Notes: generated by a model from the sequence alone, not told the origin. A stretch of DNA of 61,978 nucleotides from Pseudoneobacillus rhizosphaerae (GCF_917563885.1 NZ_CAKJTG010000019.1:25219-87196), one strand, 5' to 3'; numbered from the stretch's first letter, positions 34,264 through 43,087 are shown. Translations and numbers: made by a program.

Positions 34264-34318
34264 TTGACAGTAAATAAGCATGTAAATATAATAATTACAT
34301 GTAATCGATTTGATTACA
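34264..34318 (+). promoter_or_regulatory. Perfect sigma-A promoter and operator of the YwnB-like gene
   Basis: TTGACA (34264-34269) - 17 bp - TATAAT (34287-34292), both consensus. The inverted repeat TGTAATC-N5-GATTACA (34300-34318) covers the start site, fitting repression by the divergent Rrf2 protein. Confidence 0.85.
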
Positions 34319-34359
34319 AGTTGTATTATAAGAAACATTTACCGAGGGAGTGCTATAAA

Positions 34360-34998
34360 ATGAAGATTGGAATTATTGGAGCAAATGGTAAAGTGGGAAA
34401 ACTCATTGTAAAAGAAGCTTTAGAAAGAGGGCATGAAGTTACGGCTATTGTGAGAGATGCATCTAAAGTACAAAACAACCAGATTACCGTATTGGAAAAA
34501 AATATTTTTGATTTAATGACTCAAGATATTGAAAAATTAGATGTGGTCGTTAATGCTTTTGGGGCGCCACTTGGTGAAGAGCAAGCCCATGTGGATGCTG
34601 GTCATACATTGATTGAGGCTCTTAAAGGGACAGATACAAGAGCCTTAATTGTCGGTGGTGCGGGGAGTTTGTATGTAGATGAGGATAAAACGGTTCAAGT
34701 CATTGATACACCGGATTTTCCAGATATGTTTAAGCCAACAGCAAAAGGACAAGCGCGAAATCTTCAGGAATTACGAGAAACTACTAATATCACCTGGACA
34801 TTTATTAGCCCTTCAGCAATGTTTGACCCTGAAGGAAAAAGAACGGGTGTCTATCAAGTAGGAAATGAAAATTTATTGGTGAACTCCAAAGGTGAAAGCT
34901 ATATTAGTTATGCTGACTTTGCTATTGCTGTGTTGGATGAGATTGAAAATCCAAAACATATAAATGAGAGATTTACCGTTGTTGGTGAATCAAATTAA
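34360..34998 (+). CDS. NAD(P)H-binding protein, YwnB-like
   Basis: A 212-aa Rossmann-fold protein of the NAD(P)-binding / flavin-reductase-like group. The nucleotide loop is IIGANGKVGKLIVKEALERGHEVTAIVRD at the N-terminus. LIVGGAGSLYVDED and NITWTFISPSAMFDPEGKRTG are shared with YwnB of B. subtilis. ATG at 34360 has GAGGGAG upstream. With the divergent Rrf2 gene it makes a ywnA-ywnB-like regulated pair; the reaction is unknown, possibly a quinone or electrophile response. Confidence 0.85.
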   Translation: MKIGIIGANGKVGKLIVKEALERGHEVTAIVRDASKVQNNQITVLEKNIFDLMTQDIEKLDVVVNAFGAPLGEEQAHVDAGHTLIEALKGTDTRALIVGGAGSLYVDEDKTVQVIDTPDFPDMFKPTAKGQARNLQELRETTNITWTFISPSAMFDPEGKRTGVYQVGNENLLVNSKGESYISYADFAIAVLDEIENPKHINERFTVVGESN

Positions 34999-35110
34999 TG
35001 TAAAGATATATTGAGATGTAATATAGGCATACGAATGTGTGTACAGTCGTGTGCTTTTTATTTTTGTTTAATCAAATCTAAAAGGAATTCTATGTAATTG
35101 TTTTAAAGAA

Positions 35111-35188
35111 GGAAAAGAGATTCTTGCAGAAGGTGTTAACATTGGGGAATATTTTCGCGAACTTCTAATGGAATGGAAAGAGATATAG
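35111..35188 (+). pseudogene. Possible gene remnant
   Basis: A short plus-strand frame GKEILAEGVNIGEYFRELLM then EWKEI-stop looks like a protein C-terminus, but has no start or upstream continuation. It is probably debris of a lost gene ahead of the VOC protein. Confidence 0.25.
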
Positions 35189-35201
35189 AGAGGGTTAAGA
35201 A

Positions 35202-36158
35202 ATGTTGATTAAAAAGAAAATTTTGTGGCTATCCATTGTAATATTGGCAGTGATCGTTTTAGTGCTTGTAACACTTAAGCCTTGGGAACAGGATAAAAAA
35301 CAATTAAATTATACTGGTGAAATGGATCCAAGGCTAGGTTACGTGGAATTATCAGTATCTGATTTAGATCATTCATTAGGGTTTTATCAAGAGATAATTG
35401 GCTTCAAATTGTTAGAAAGAAACGAAAGGACTGCTACTTTAACAACAGATGGAACAACGCCAATTTTATCATTAATAGATGAGGAGGCGTTTGTAGAACG
35501 TCCATTTGGAACAACTGGTTTGTTTCATTTTGCTATTTTAGTGCCAAATAGGGAAGAGCTTGCTTTAGTTTTAAATCATCTGATAGAATCGGAACACCCA
35601 CTTCAAGGAGTTTCTGATCACCAATATAGTGAAGCCATTTACCTTGCAGATCCTGATCATAATGGAATAGAAATTTATGTCGATAGGGATCCTGCCCTTT
35701 GGTTAGAAGATGGGGAAGGCGGATATGTTGGAGGAACTTACTCTTTAGATACTAATGACTTACTGTCTGAAATTAAAGCAGACGAATGGGAAGGATTATC
35801 TCGTGAAACAAGATTAGGTCATATGCATTTACAAGTGTCTAATATAGAGGAATCCGAGAAATTCTATGTCGATGCATTAGGATTTGATGTGGTATCTAAG
35901 GATGCTCAAATGTTATTTGTTTCTAAAGATGACTATCATCATCATATTGGGATGAACACTTGGGCAGGGAAAGGATTACCGGAGCCACCAGAAAATGCCT
36001 TAGGTTTACAGTTTTATACGATTCATTTTACGGAAGATGAATTTAACAAAGCAAAATCAGAATTAATGCGTTTAGGATTTCTATATACAGAAGAAAATGA
36101 TGTCATATCAACTGAAGATCCTGCTGGAAATCATATAAAAATTTTATTAACTAAATAA
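35202..36158 (+). CDS. Membrane-anchored CatE-like VOC protein (extradiol dioxygenase-like)
   Basis: A 318-aa protein: an N-terminal membrane anchor (residues ~8-26, ILWLSIVILAVIVLVLVTL), then two vicinal-oxygen-chelate modules. The second parts read GLFHFAILVPNREELALVLNHL, SDHQYSEAIYLADPDHNGIEIYVDRDP and RLGHMHLQVSN, as in Bacillus CatE (catechol 2,3-dioxygenase-type). The first-module ligand position is Tyr in LGYVELSVSD, where a His is often found. CatE itself is cytosolic, so an outward-facing anchor is odd. It is monocistronic with a terminator. Confidence 0.75.
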   Translation: MLIKKKILWLSIVILAVIVLVLVTLKPWEQDKKQLNYTGEMDPRLGYVELSVSDLDHSLGFYQEIIGFKLLERNERTATLTTDGTTPILSLIDEEAFVERPFGTTGLFHFAILVPNREELALVLNHLIESEHPLQGVSDHQYSEAIYLADPDHNGIEIYVDRDPALWLEDGEGGYVGGTYSLDTNDLLSEIKADEWEGLSRETRLGHMHLQVSNIEESEKFYVDALGFDVVSKDAQMLFVSKDDYHHHIGMNTWAGKGLPEPPENALGLQFYTIHFTEDEFNKAKSELMRLGFLYTEENDVISTEDPAGNHIKILLTK

Positions 36159-36186
36159 TTTAAAGATATATTTTCCTTTAAGCAAG

Positions 36187-36238
36187 AAAAACCTCTCTTC
36201 ATTCTTTTAATCAAAGAATTTTATGAGAGGTTTTTTTA
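36187..36238 (+). terminator. Rho-independent terminator
   Basis: AAACCTCTC / GAGAGGTTT stem with an AT-rich loop and a 7-T tract. Confidence 0.8.
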
Positions 36239-36592
36239 TATGTTGTTTTTCGAAAAATATTTCTGAGTATCTTCGCGTACTTGTTTAGTTAAGGCATAAA
36301 AGAAGCAGGTTCATAGTTTAATTTTTTATATATCCTTAAATTACCATTTTATATATGATAGAATAATATAAAATCGAAGTAATCAAAATTTTTGAAAAGT
36401 TTCTTTTGCTTAGGGGGATAAAGATTGTATAAAAATTGAAATTCCCCCTAATAAGAATGAATTTATAGAATTAGTTGTCGATTTATTGGTTATATTGGAC
36501 TTTTTTTGCATGTGACCGAATTATGGGTAGAAATCATCAATAAGAATTTGGGTTTATATGGTAGAGTGTAGTTGAAACTGGGGGAGATAAAA
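36239..36592. other. Gap with no clear gene
   Basis: About 350 bp. A 25-codon open stretch near 36412-36490 (IEIPPNKNEFIELVVDLLVI) has no start codon and is probably debris. No RNA motif is recognised. Confidence 0.4.
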
Positions 36593-37108
36593 TTGACTAA
36601 TAAGAGAAAATGGGTGTTTCGTATTTCAATAGTTCTTAACATATTACTTTTCACAATTGTGGTTTGGGGAATAGTAAAGATGAACTTTGTTAAAGAACAA
36701 GTTCTTATTACAGAAGTACAAAGCAATCTGGTCGAATTGGAAGGTTTAATTGCAAGCCAGATGGAAGATAATTGGTCAGAACCCAATTTGGTAACAACTG
36801 AATTAGGAGATGTGTTGAATGGAATTTGGCTTGGTAAGACTACAGGAAAGCAATTAGGAACGCTTACTTATAGTGACCAGAGAATTCTTGAACAGTTGTA
36901 TTCCAAATTATATCAATATCCTAATGATAAATTATATAGTTTTGTTGATTTAACCGAAGAGGATAAAAAGAATTTTGAAGAGCTGCGGAAAACACTTCGT
37001 GAAGTGGGATTAGGATTAAATATTAGTATAATTGCAAGTATGGATTCCTTTATGAAACAAGCAGAAGAATTAAATGAAAAGATTAGATCCCCATTAAATT
37101 TACATTAA
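36593..37108 (+). CDS. Single-pass membrane protein, unknown
   Basis: A 171-aa protein with one N-terminal helix (residues ~8-28, WVFRISIVLNILLFTIVVWGI) and a helical extracellular domain (LVELEGLIASQME, LDEEDKKNFEELRKTL-like). TTG start at 36593 follows GGGGGAG by 7 nt; an upstream TTG at 36572 lacks a site. No family recognised. Confidence 0.7.
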   Translation: MTNKRKWVFRISIVLNILLFTIVVWGIVKMNFVKEQVLITEVQSNLVELEGLIASQMEDNWSEPNLVTTELGDVLNGIWLGKTTGKQLGTLTYSDQRILEQLYSKLYQYPNDKLYSFVDLTEEDKKNFEELRKTLREVGLGLNISIIASMDSFMKQAEELNEKIRSPLNLH

Positions 37109-37168
37109 GCTTTATTCCCATTACATCGTAATAAATCTTAATGAGATCATCAGAGGTGGAGGGGTATT

Positions 37169-37351
37169 ATGTCCGAGGAAGAAAGAGAAAGATTGAAGGC
37201 AAAGGAACTTCAGAAAAATCCTGTCGGTGCCCTGAACAACGCTTGGACTAAAGCTTATACTGGGTCTCCAAGTAGTGGCTGCTTAGTTAATATTATTTCT
37301 GTTGTAATCGTAGTCGGACTTCTCTTGTTAGTAAGGGGATGCTCGAGCTAA
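37169..37351 (+). CDS. DUF6366-like small membrane protein
   Basis: A 60-aa protein: a charged N-terminus (SEEERERLKAKELQKNPVGALNNAW), a short linker and one C-terminal helix (NIISVVIVVGLLLLVRG). The KNPxGxLNxxxxxAxTG pattern fits the DUF6366 family of Bacillus. GGTGGAGGGG precedes the ATG. Function unknown. Confidence 0.6.
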   Translation: MSEEERERLKAKELQKNPVGALNNAWTKAYTGSPSSGCLVNIISVVIVVGLLLLVRGCSS

Positions 37352-37403
37352 TCTTAAATAAGTAACTGCGTCATTAGTCACTAAACAATGACCGTCAATC
37401 GAC

Positions 37404-37447
37404 GTTTTTTTGTGCAACTAAACGATGCGGGTTAGTTGTACAAAAAA
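37404..37447. terminator. Near-perfect bidirectional terminator
   Basis: TTTTTTGTgCAACTAAaC / GgGTTAGTTGtACAAAAAA with a 5-nt loop; T runs on both strands. Confidence 0.75.
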
Positions 37448-37497
37448 CTATTGAAAAGTGTAATAAACCTATAGATAGGAAAGAGGTAATAGACAAG

Positions 37498-37986
37498 ATG
37501 ATATCTTTAAGAAATGTGCAATCTACAGATTTAGAACAGATGTTAGTTATTGAGAATGAAGGGTTTTCAAAAGAAGAAGCTGCCACGAAAGAAGCATTTG
37601 TGAAGAGGATTCAGTTAATACCTGATACATTTATTGTGGTAGAAAAGGAAGGGGAGATCCTTGGTTATATTAATGGTCCTATCATTAATCAACCTTACAT
37701 AACCGATGATCTTTTTGAGAAAATCAAAGTGAATCCGAAAAGAGGAGGACATCAAAGTGTTTTAGGATTAGCTGTGTCCAAACAGGCTAGAAATCAAGGA
37801 ATTGCAAAAATTTTGATTAATAGAATGGAAGAGCTTGTAGAAGAAAATGATAGAGAAGGAATCACGTTAACGTGTAAACAAGATTTAGTTTCCTTTTATG
37901 AAAAATTTGGATTTGTTAACCATGGCATGTCCGAATCGCAACATGGTGGAATACGGTGGTATAACATGGTTAAATTAAGAGATTGA
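37498..37986 (+). CDS. GNAT-family N-acetyltransferase
   Basis: A 162-aa single-domain acetyltransferase resembling arylalkylamine-type GNATs. HQSVLGLAVSKQARNQGIAKILINRME (~82-108) is motif A with QxxGIA; the tail SFYEKFGFVNHGMSESQHGGIRWYNMVK is motif B. AGAGGTAATAGAC precedes ATG 37498. Substrate unknown. Confidence 0.85.
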   Translation: MISLRNVQSTDLEQMLVIENEGFSKEEAATKEAFVKRIQLIPDTFIVVEKEGEILGYINGPIINQPYITDDLFEKIKVNPKRGGHQSVLGLAVSKQARNQGIAKILINRMEELVEENDREGITLTCKQDLVSFYEKFGFVNHGMSESQHGGIRWYNMVKLRD

Positions 37987-38214
37987 TTGCTTACCTTTAA
38001 TCAGATAATGTTGATACCTACATATAGACTTAAGTAAGGAAATAAACAAAATTTTAACGCTAGAGTCATTACTTGCAAATCTCATTCTAAAGTTGTATAT
38101 AGAATTCAATCCTTCTATCGAATTCAGAACTTTTTGGTATTGATATAGTGATATTATCAATGGAATCCAATGAGTAATACACTCTGAGAAAATAGAAAGG
38201 GATGGGGAGAAAAA

Positions 38215-38679
38215 ATGATAAAGGGATTATTTGAAGCTCATTTACCTGTAAGTGATTTAGAAGTATCCATAAGCTTTTATAAAAATCTAGGGTTAGACAT
38301 GGCCTATAGAGATGAGGAAACAGCTTTCTTTTGGATTGAAAAAGGAATGAGTTGGTTAGGTCTTTGGGAAGGAAAAGAAGTTCAAACACCATACCACCCG
38401 TCGTTAAGACATATAGCCTTTCGTGTTGAATATGAATTTATGAAACAATCTTTAAATTGGTTAAAAGAGAGAAATATAGAAGCAGTACCTTTTGGGACAA
38501 GGGAAAAAATTGACCCTTTTGTTAGACCATATCAAGGAAATGCATCAGTTTATTTCAATGACCCTAATGGAAATAGTTTAGAATTTATGTGTTCAGTTCC
38601 TGTTCCTAACCATTTAAGGAATCACGCTTCTTGTACTCTGGATGAGTGGGAAGTATTATTAGAAGATAAGGTACAGTAA
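38215..38679 (+). CDS. VOC / glyoxalase-family protein
   Basis: A 154-aa vicinal-oxygen-chelate protein. The first strand EAHLPVSDLEVSISFYKNLGL gives a metal-ligand His9, LRHIAFRV gives the second His, and NDPNGNSLEFMC gives the acidic ligand. It could be a glyoxalase, dioxygenase or resistance-type (fosfomycin, bleomycin) protein; nothing nearby decides. GGGGAG precedes the ATG. Confidence 0.8.
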   Translation: MIKGLFEAHLPVSDLEVSISFYKNLGLDMAYRDEETAFFWIEKGMSWLGLWEGKEVQTPYHPSLRHIAFRVEYEFMKQSLNWLKERNIEAVPFGTREKIDPFVRPYQGNASVYFNDPNGNSLEFMCSVPVPNHLRNHASCTLDEWEVLLEDKVQ

Positions 38680-38718
38680 TAGAAACTATATCACAATTAA
38701 TAGGGCATCAAGAACTTC

Positions 38719-38752
38719 GCGGGAACATCTATACAGTTGTTCCCGATTTATA
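38719..38752. terminator. Hairpin between convergent genes
   Basis: GGGAACA / TGTTCCC with a 10-nt loop and a weak T tract; it probably ends transcription of the VOC gene. Confidence 0.5.
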
Positions 38753-38780
38753 AAATTTAAATGATCAATTACACGAGACA

Positions 38781-39698
38781 CTAAAACTCAGCCTCAAGAC
38801 GCTTCATGAACTCTTCTGCTGCACTGTAACCTTGCTGCTTTAAGAGCCAATTATTTGCCGCGGCTTCAATTAATCCCGCAACATCACGACCTGGTTGAAG
38901 CTGGATCTCAATATGAGGAATTTGGACGCCCATATATTCTGTAAATTTTGATTCATGCTCTAATTCATTATTAAGTGTATCTTTCTGCCAGGTAGTCAAT
39001 TCGATATCAATTGCAATCCTCGTTTCGTCCTGAAAAGCTTTTCTTCCATATAAGCGAACCACATTTAATAATCCAATACTTCGTAAGGAAAGAAACTCCT
39101 TCGTTTTCACGTCATGAGTACCGAGAATTGTTCGTGGACTAAGCTTTTTCAGCACCACAATATCATCAGCAACTAGTCTGTGGCCTCTGCCTATTAAAGT
39201 GTGCGCAGTCTCACTTTTACCAACGCCTGATTTACCACGAATTAAGATACCCATTCCATATACATTTAAACATACTCCGTGTATAGCCGTTTCAGGAGCA
39301 AGTGTTTTCACCATATAATTATCAAGTTTTAGGATAAATTCTGAAGTGGATTGTAATTCATTCGTGCATAACAGAGGGATTTCCTCTTCTATACAGTATT
39401 GAGTCAAATACGTTAATCCTTCTTGTCCGGCCGTGACAATAAAACAAGGGGGACGGTATTTAACGATATTGCCTATTCGCAATTTACGTTCTTTGATACT
39501 TAATTTATGCAAGTAGGTAATTTCTTTTCTTCCTAGAATTTGAACTCGTTCCGTTGGAAAGAAGTCAAAGTGACCAACAAATTCTAATCCAGGACGGTGA
39601 GATCTAGGTTGGGTAATTAATTTATGGAGTTGATTTTCCCCTGTCAACACATTCAAGGAAAATATTTGAACTAAATTTTCAACTGTTAAAGATTTCAC
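38781..39698 (-). CDS. hprK: HPr kinase/phosphorylase paralogue
   Basis: A ~305-aa HprK-like protein. The N-terminal domain has RPGLEFVGHFDFFPTERVQILGRKE; the catalytic domain has the P-loop GKSGVGKS (~155-162) and GHRLVADDIVVL. Canonical HprK phosphorylates HPr on Ser46 for carbon catabolite control. Here the HprK signature LEIRGLG is SLRSIGL (~204-210), so the enzyme is diverged and may lack one activity. The usual partner lgt is missing; it stands alone. The GTG at 39698 (AAGGAG 12 nt upstream) aligns with the canonical N-terminus; an ATG at 39764 would add 22 residues. Confidence 0.8.
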   Translation of the reverse strand: MKSLTVENLVQIFSLNVLTGENQLHKLITQPRSHRPGLEFVGHFDFFPTERVQILGRKEITYLHKLSIKERKLRIGNIVKYRPPCFIVTAGQEGLTYLTQYCIEEEIPLLCTNELQSTSEFILKLDNYMVKTLAPETAIHGVCLNVYGMGILIRGKSGVGKSETAHTLIGRGHRLVADDIVVLKKLSPRTILGTHDVKTKEFLSLRSIGLLNVVRLYGRKAFQDETRIAIDIELTTWQKDTLNNELEHESKFTEYMGVQIPHIEIQLQPGRDVAGLIEAAANNWLLKQQGYSAAEEFMKRLEAEF

Positions 39699-39764
39699 AT
39701 CTATCAAACTCTCCTTCAAAAAGGCTCCCATTTTTAATGAAAAAAGAAGCTTATCTATATACAT

Positions 39765-40171
39765 AAATATACGAATTCATATTTGCATTATATTTATCAC
39801 ATGAGATATAGCTATTAAAATAACCATAATCCTTTGCAAATCGGTCGGCAAGTATTCGATGAAATCGGATTGGAAACCTTAATCATTTATAGAATACCTG
39901 TCTGTAAAAATTTCACAAGACTCAGCCTATTCTAAAACTCTATTATATATAAACAATGAAAAACGTGGAACAACCAAAGGCATTTTACAATAAAAAAAAT
40001 GAATGGAGGAGTACCACTTAATTGAAGGATGGAAGTGAATTTAAATAGCAACTGATACATTCAGTTGCTATTTTTTATGCTCATAATAGGCGTATCGGCA
40101 TGAAAAGAATTTCTCCCTCTCAACGAGAAACAGATCCATTTTAACGAGTTTTTTTTATTTTCATACCCCTG
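39765..40171. other. Gap containing a tiny SD-ORF-terminator unit
   Basis: No full gene in ~400 bp. At 40005-40078, GGAGGA is followed by an 8-codon TTG-started frame (40022-40048) and then a strong terminator (ATAGCAACTGA / TCAGTTGCTAT, TTTTTT, 40046-40078). This may be a small transcript, a leader vestige or gene debris. Confidence 0.4.
40046..40078 (+). terminator. Rho-independent terminator
   Basis: ATAGCAACTGA / TCAGTTGCTAT with a 5-nt loop and TTTTTT. No long plus-strand gene precedes it. Confidence 0.85.
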
Positions 40172-40582
40172 TTAGAACTGTCTGTGATCGTTCACTTCAT
40201 CATAACTATTCGTTTCTTTATTCCAAAAAAAGTAACCATCTTTTAATTCAACACTTGTTGAAAAGGAAGGACAAATGATTAAATCATCTTCTTCATGGTG
40301 ATTTTCCATAGCATCCTTAACAACCATTTCCTTTAATTCAGCTTTGCTAATTAATCGGCAAACATGTTGTAATGAAATATTTTTCTCATTAGTAAGCTTG
40401 TATGCTCTCATAACAGATTCTTTGAATGGGGTGTTAAATTGTAACATAAATCTAACATCGTCTAGAAAAGAAACACCGAATACATTTTTTAGCTTTAGGG
40501 AGCCAATTTTCATTTCTCTTTCTGAAATCCAATCTTTAGTAGCATTTAAAGGGTTATGGATAAAATAAATTTTTTCAAACAT
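40172..40582 (-). CDS. Hypothetical protein
   Basis: A 136-aa soluble protein with no family I recognise. It is mixed alpha/beta in composition, with a helical middle (RAYKLTNEKNISLQHVCRLISKAELKEMVV) and an acidic, aromatic C-terminus (DGYFFWNKETNSYDEVND). GGAG lies ~10 nt before the ATG. It is divergent from the metallopeptidase gene across a ~320-bp gap. Confidence 0.6.
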   Translation of the reverse strand: MFEKIYFIHNPLNATKDWISEREMKIGSLKLKNVFGVSFLDDVRFMLQFNTPFKESVMRAYKLTNEKNISLQHVCRLISKAELKEMVVKDAMENHHEEDDLIICPSFSTSVELKDGYFFWNKETNSYDEVNDHRQF

Positions 40583-40902
40583 ACAACAACGCGCTCCATT
40601 TCTAATGATCGACGAATCAATTCATTTTCCTTATTGGCAGTAGACGTATATTCAGAATACAACCAATTCACCCGAACTATTTCTTACTTTATCATTATAC
40701 GAAAATTCATCAAAATTGTCAACAAAGTTGACGAAAATTGGAAATTCAAATATGAAAACCCGCTGGATTTGGGAATTATATGTCGGTAGCTGATAATTAC
40801 CTGGAAACAGTCGTTAATTCTGCGATAACGGTTGATTAATAATTACAATCAGAAAGGTAAACAATAACACATCATTCATACTTTAAGGAGGGAACAAACA
40901 AA
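40583..40902. promoter_or_regulatory. Divergent intergenic region with a small palindrome
   Basis: About 320 bp between divergent genes. The inverted repeat GTCAAC-AAA-GTTGAC (40718-40732) could be an operator. No other structure is recognised. Confidence 0.35.
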
Positions 40903-41739
40903 ATGAAATGGAAGGGAAGGCGGCAAAGTGCAAACGTCGAAGACCGTAGGGGAAGGGGTATTGGTGGTAAAACAATGGTGGGTGGCGGTCTAGGTGGATT
41001 AATCCTTGTTCTCCTTTTTTCACTGTTAGGAGGTAATCCAGGTGATATTAGTAACACTCCTCCTCCGCCAAATATGTCCTATCCAAATGACAATATGGAA
41101 GCAACCAATCAGCAAAAGGAACTTGCGGACTTTGTATCTGTTGTTTTAGCTGATACAGAGGATATATGGTCACAGGAATTTGAGAAAAGAGGACTGACGT
41201 ACGAAGAGCCAAAGCTTGTCTTGTTTAGTGATAGCGTGCAGTCAGCTTGTGGAGCAGCAAGTTCCACAGTAGGACCGTTTTATTGTCCTGGTGATCATAA
41301 GCTTTACATTGACTTACGTTTTTATGAAGAACTGAAACAAAGATTCGAAGCTCCAGGTGATTTTGCGATGGCCTATGTTATTGCCCATGAAGTCGGTCAT
41401 CATGTACAAACCCTTTTGAATACAGGTGGTCAAGTTTCACCAGAGCAAAAACGTAGCAATGAATACTCTATCAGATTTGAATTACAAGCGGATTACCTTG
41501 CAGGTGTTTGGGCTCACTATGCCCAAGGGAAAGGGTATCTTGAAAAAGGAGACTTAGAAGAGGCACTTAATGCAGCGCATGCCGTCGGCGATGATAATAT
41601 CCAGAAAAAAGCACAAGGGTATGTAGTACCAGAAAGTTTTACACATGGAACTTCCGAACAGAGGGAAAGATGGTTTAATAAAGGATTTACTAACGGGACA
41701 ATTGAGGGTGGCGATACCTTTAAGGTAAGGGATCTTTAA
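40903..41739 (+). CDS. Neutral zinc metallopeptidase (YpfJ-type)
   Basis: A 278-aa membrane-anchored protease-like protein of the zinc_peptidase/YpfJ family. The N-terminus is basic with GRGIGGKTMVGGGLGG and one helix (~30-43); then FYCPGDHKLYIDLRFYEEL and the zinc motif AHEVGHHVQTLL (His162, Glu163, His166), followed by RFELQADYLAGVWAH with the third ligand. The substrate is unknown. AAGGAGGG precedes the ATG. It is single and ends in a strong terminator. Confidence 0.9.
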   Translation: MKWKGRRQSANVEDRRGRGIGGKTMVGGGLGGLILVLLFSLLGGNPGDISNTPPPPNMSYPNDNMEATNQQKELADFVSVVLADTEDIWSQEFEKRGLTYEEPKLVLFSDSVQSACGAASSTVGPFYCPGDHKLYIDLRFYEELKQRFEAPGDFAMAYVIAHEVGHHVQTLLNTGGQVSPEQKRSNEYSIRFELQADYLAGVWAHYAQGKGYLEKGDLEEALNAAHAVGDDNIQKKAQGYVVPESFTHGTSEQRERWFNKGFTNGTIEGGDTFKVRDL

Positions 41740-41751
41740 TAAGAAAAATTA

Positions 41752-41779
41752 TACCCCCATTACTATGGGGGCATTTTTT
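41752..41779 (+). terminator. Rho-independent terminator
   Basis: TACCCCCAT / ATGGGGGcA with a 4-nt loop and TTTTTT, between convergent genes. Confidence 0.85.
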
Positions 41780-41810
41780 AACTTATCTAAAATAAGTTTG
41801 TAACAGCCCT

Positions 41811-42839
41811 TTACGTGAAATATTCTAATTTTGCGTCTGGAAAAAACTTCTCCATATAAGTATAAAGATGTTTTTTAATATCCTCTTCTTCTTCTTTTTG
41901 ATAGATATATTTTCCTATTCCATATTTTCCCCATTTATATCTTCTTTTTTCTTCATCTAGTTCTAATTTGGTCATGGGGTAGTTTTTCTCAATTACTCTT
42001 TTTGCAGGCTTTGTAAAACGATGCTGAATAAACTCAAAGGTAAGATCCTTCTTTGCTTCAGGCGGCAATTCAGCATCCAAACGCTCAAACATATGATAGT
42101 ATCCATCCTCCCAGCCTTCATGAAGATAGATAGGTGCTACTATGAATCCAAGTGGATACCCAGCTCTTGCAACTTTTCCAGCGGCTTCAATTCTTTTTTC
42201 TAAAGGGGAAGTCCCAGGTTCGAAGTTTTTAATTATATAATCTGCATTCACACTGAAACGGAACCTAGTTTTTCCGTTATGTTTAGCATCGAGTAAGTGG
42301 TCTACATGGTGAAACTTTGTAACAAATCTTAATTTGCCGTATTCCGACTGTCCAAAATGCTCAATGGCTCTTTTTAGAGTATGAGTTAAATGATCAATCC
42401 CTACAATATCGGATGTACAAGACGCTTCAAACCTGGTTAGCTCTGGTGCCCGTTCCTCCATGTATTTGTCGGCAGCCCCAAGAATTTCATCTACATTGAC
42501 ATAGGTACGGATATACGGCTTACTTCCCATTGTTGTTTGTAAGTAGCAATAATGACAATGACCCATGCAGCCAGTTGCAAAAGGAATTGCATACTCAGCT
42601 GAAGGCTTGGATGTATCAAATTTAAGAGTTTTTCTTATTCCTACTACTAATGTGGACTTGGCTACCCGATATCTTTGAAAATCGTTATCTCCGGGGAGAT
42701 TTCTCACTTGATTGTGAGAAGTGGTATGTCGAATTTCAATATCCATCTTTTTGAATTTTTCATGTAGTTCTTTTCCTAACGGATAATCTAATGCATCAGG
42801 TTCGAAATAGACAAGTTTGGGTGTAAATGGTTTATTCAT
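41811..42839 (-). CDS. splB: Spore photoproduct lyase
   Basis: A 342-aa radical-SAM DNA-repair enzyme that reverts the UV-made spore photoproduct to two thymines during germination. The [4Fe-4S] motif is CMGHCHYC (Cys91, Cys95, Cys98). Cys141 in RFEASCTSDIVGIDH is the catalytic hydrogen-donor Cys of B. subtilis SplB. Length and ending match SplB. Its start overlaps the stop of splA by 4 bp, so the two are translationally coupled. Expression in B. subtilis is forespore-specific (sigma G); I could not find a convincing sigma-G promoter here. Confidence 0.97.
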   Translation of the reverse strand: MNKPFTPKLVYFEPDALDYPLGKELHEKFKKMDIEIRHTTSHNQVRNLPGDNDFQRYRVAKSTLVVGIRKTLKFDTSKPSAEYAIPFATGCMGHCHYCYLQTTMGSKPYIRTYVNVDEILGAADKYMEERAPELTRFEASCTSDIVGIDHLTHTLKRAIEHFGQSEYGKLRFVTKFHHVDHLLDAKHNGKTRFRFSVNADYIIKNFEPGTSPLEKRIEAAGKVARAGYPLGFIVAPIYLHEGWEDGYYHMFERLDAELPPEAKKDLTFEFIQHRFTKPAKRVIEKNYPMTKLELDEEKRRYKWGKYGIGKYIYQKEEEEDIKKHLYTYMEKFFPDAKLEYFT

Positions 42840-43087
42840 TCCAATATCCCTACTGAATCATTTCCATAATAATAATTATAGGCTTGGTTTGCCTCTTCTT
42901 CTGTTGAATAAACAGCCATTTCGTTTGATAGGGGATAATAATTTTCATAAAGAAATATAGCCAATTCATCCGTTTTCTCAGGGTTGTTTACAACTGCTGC
43001 TGCTTGTATGTTTGCTACATCTTGGGTATGGGGATTTCGATAAAAAACATAGACAATATCTCCAGCTTGATAATTTTGGTAGTCCAT
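42836..43087 (-). CDS. splA: Transcriptional regulator SplA
   Basis: An 83-aa protein matching SplA, the small negative regulator of the spl operon. YQAGDIVYVFYRNPHTQDVANIQAAAVV and STEEEANQAYNYYYG are typical, and it sits directly before splB with a 4-bp overlap. AGGTGAT lies just upstream of the ATG. Confidence 0.93.
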   Translation of the reverse strand: MDYQNYQAGDIVYVFYRNPHTQDVANIQAAAVVNNPEKTDELAIFLYENYYPLSNEMAVYSTEEEANQAYNYYYGNDSVGILE

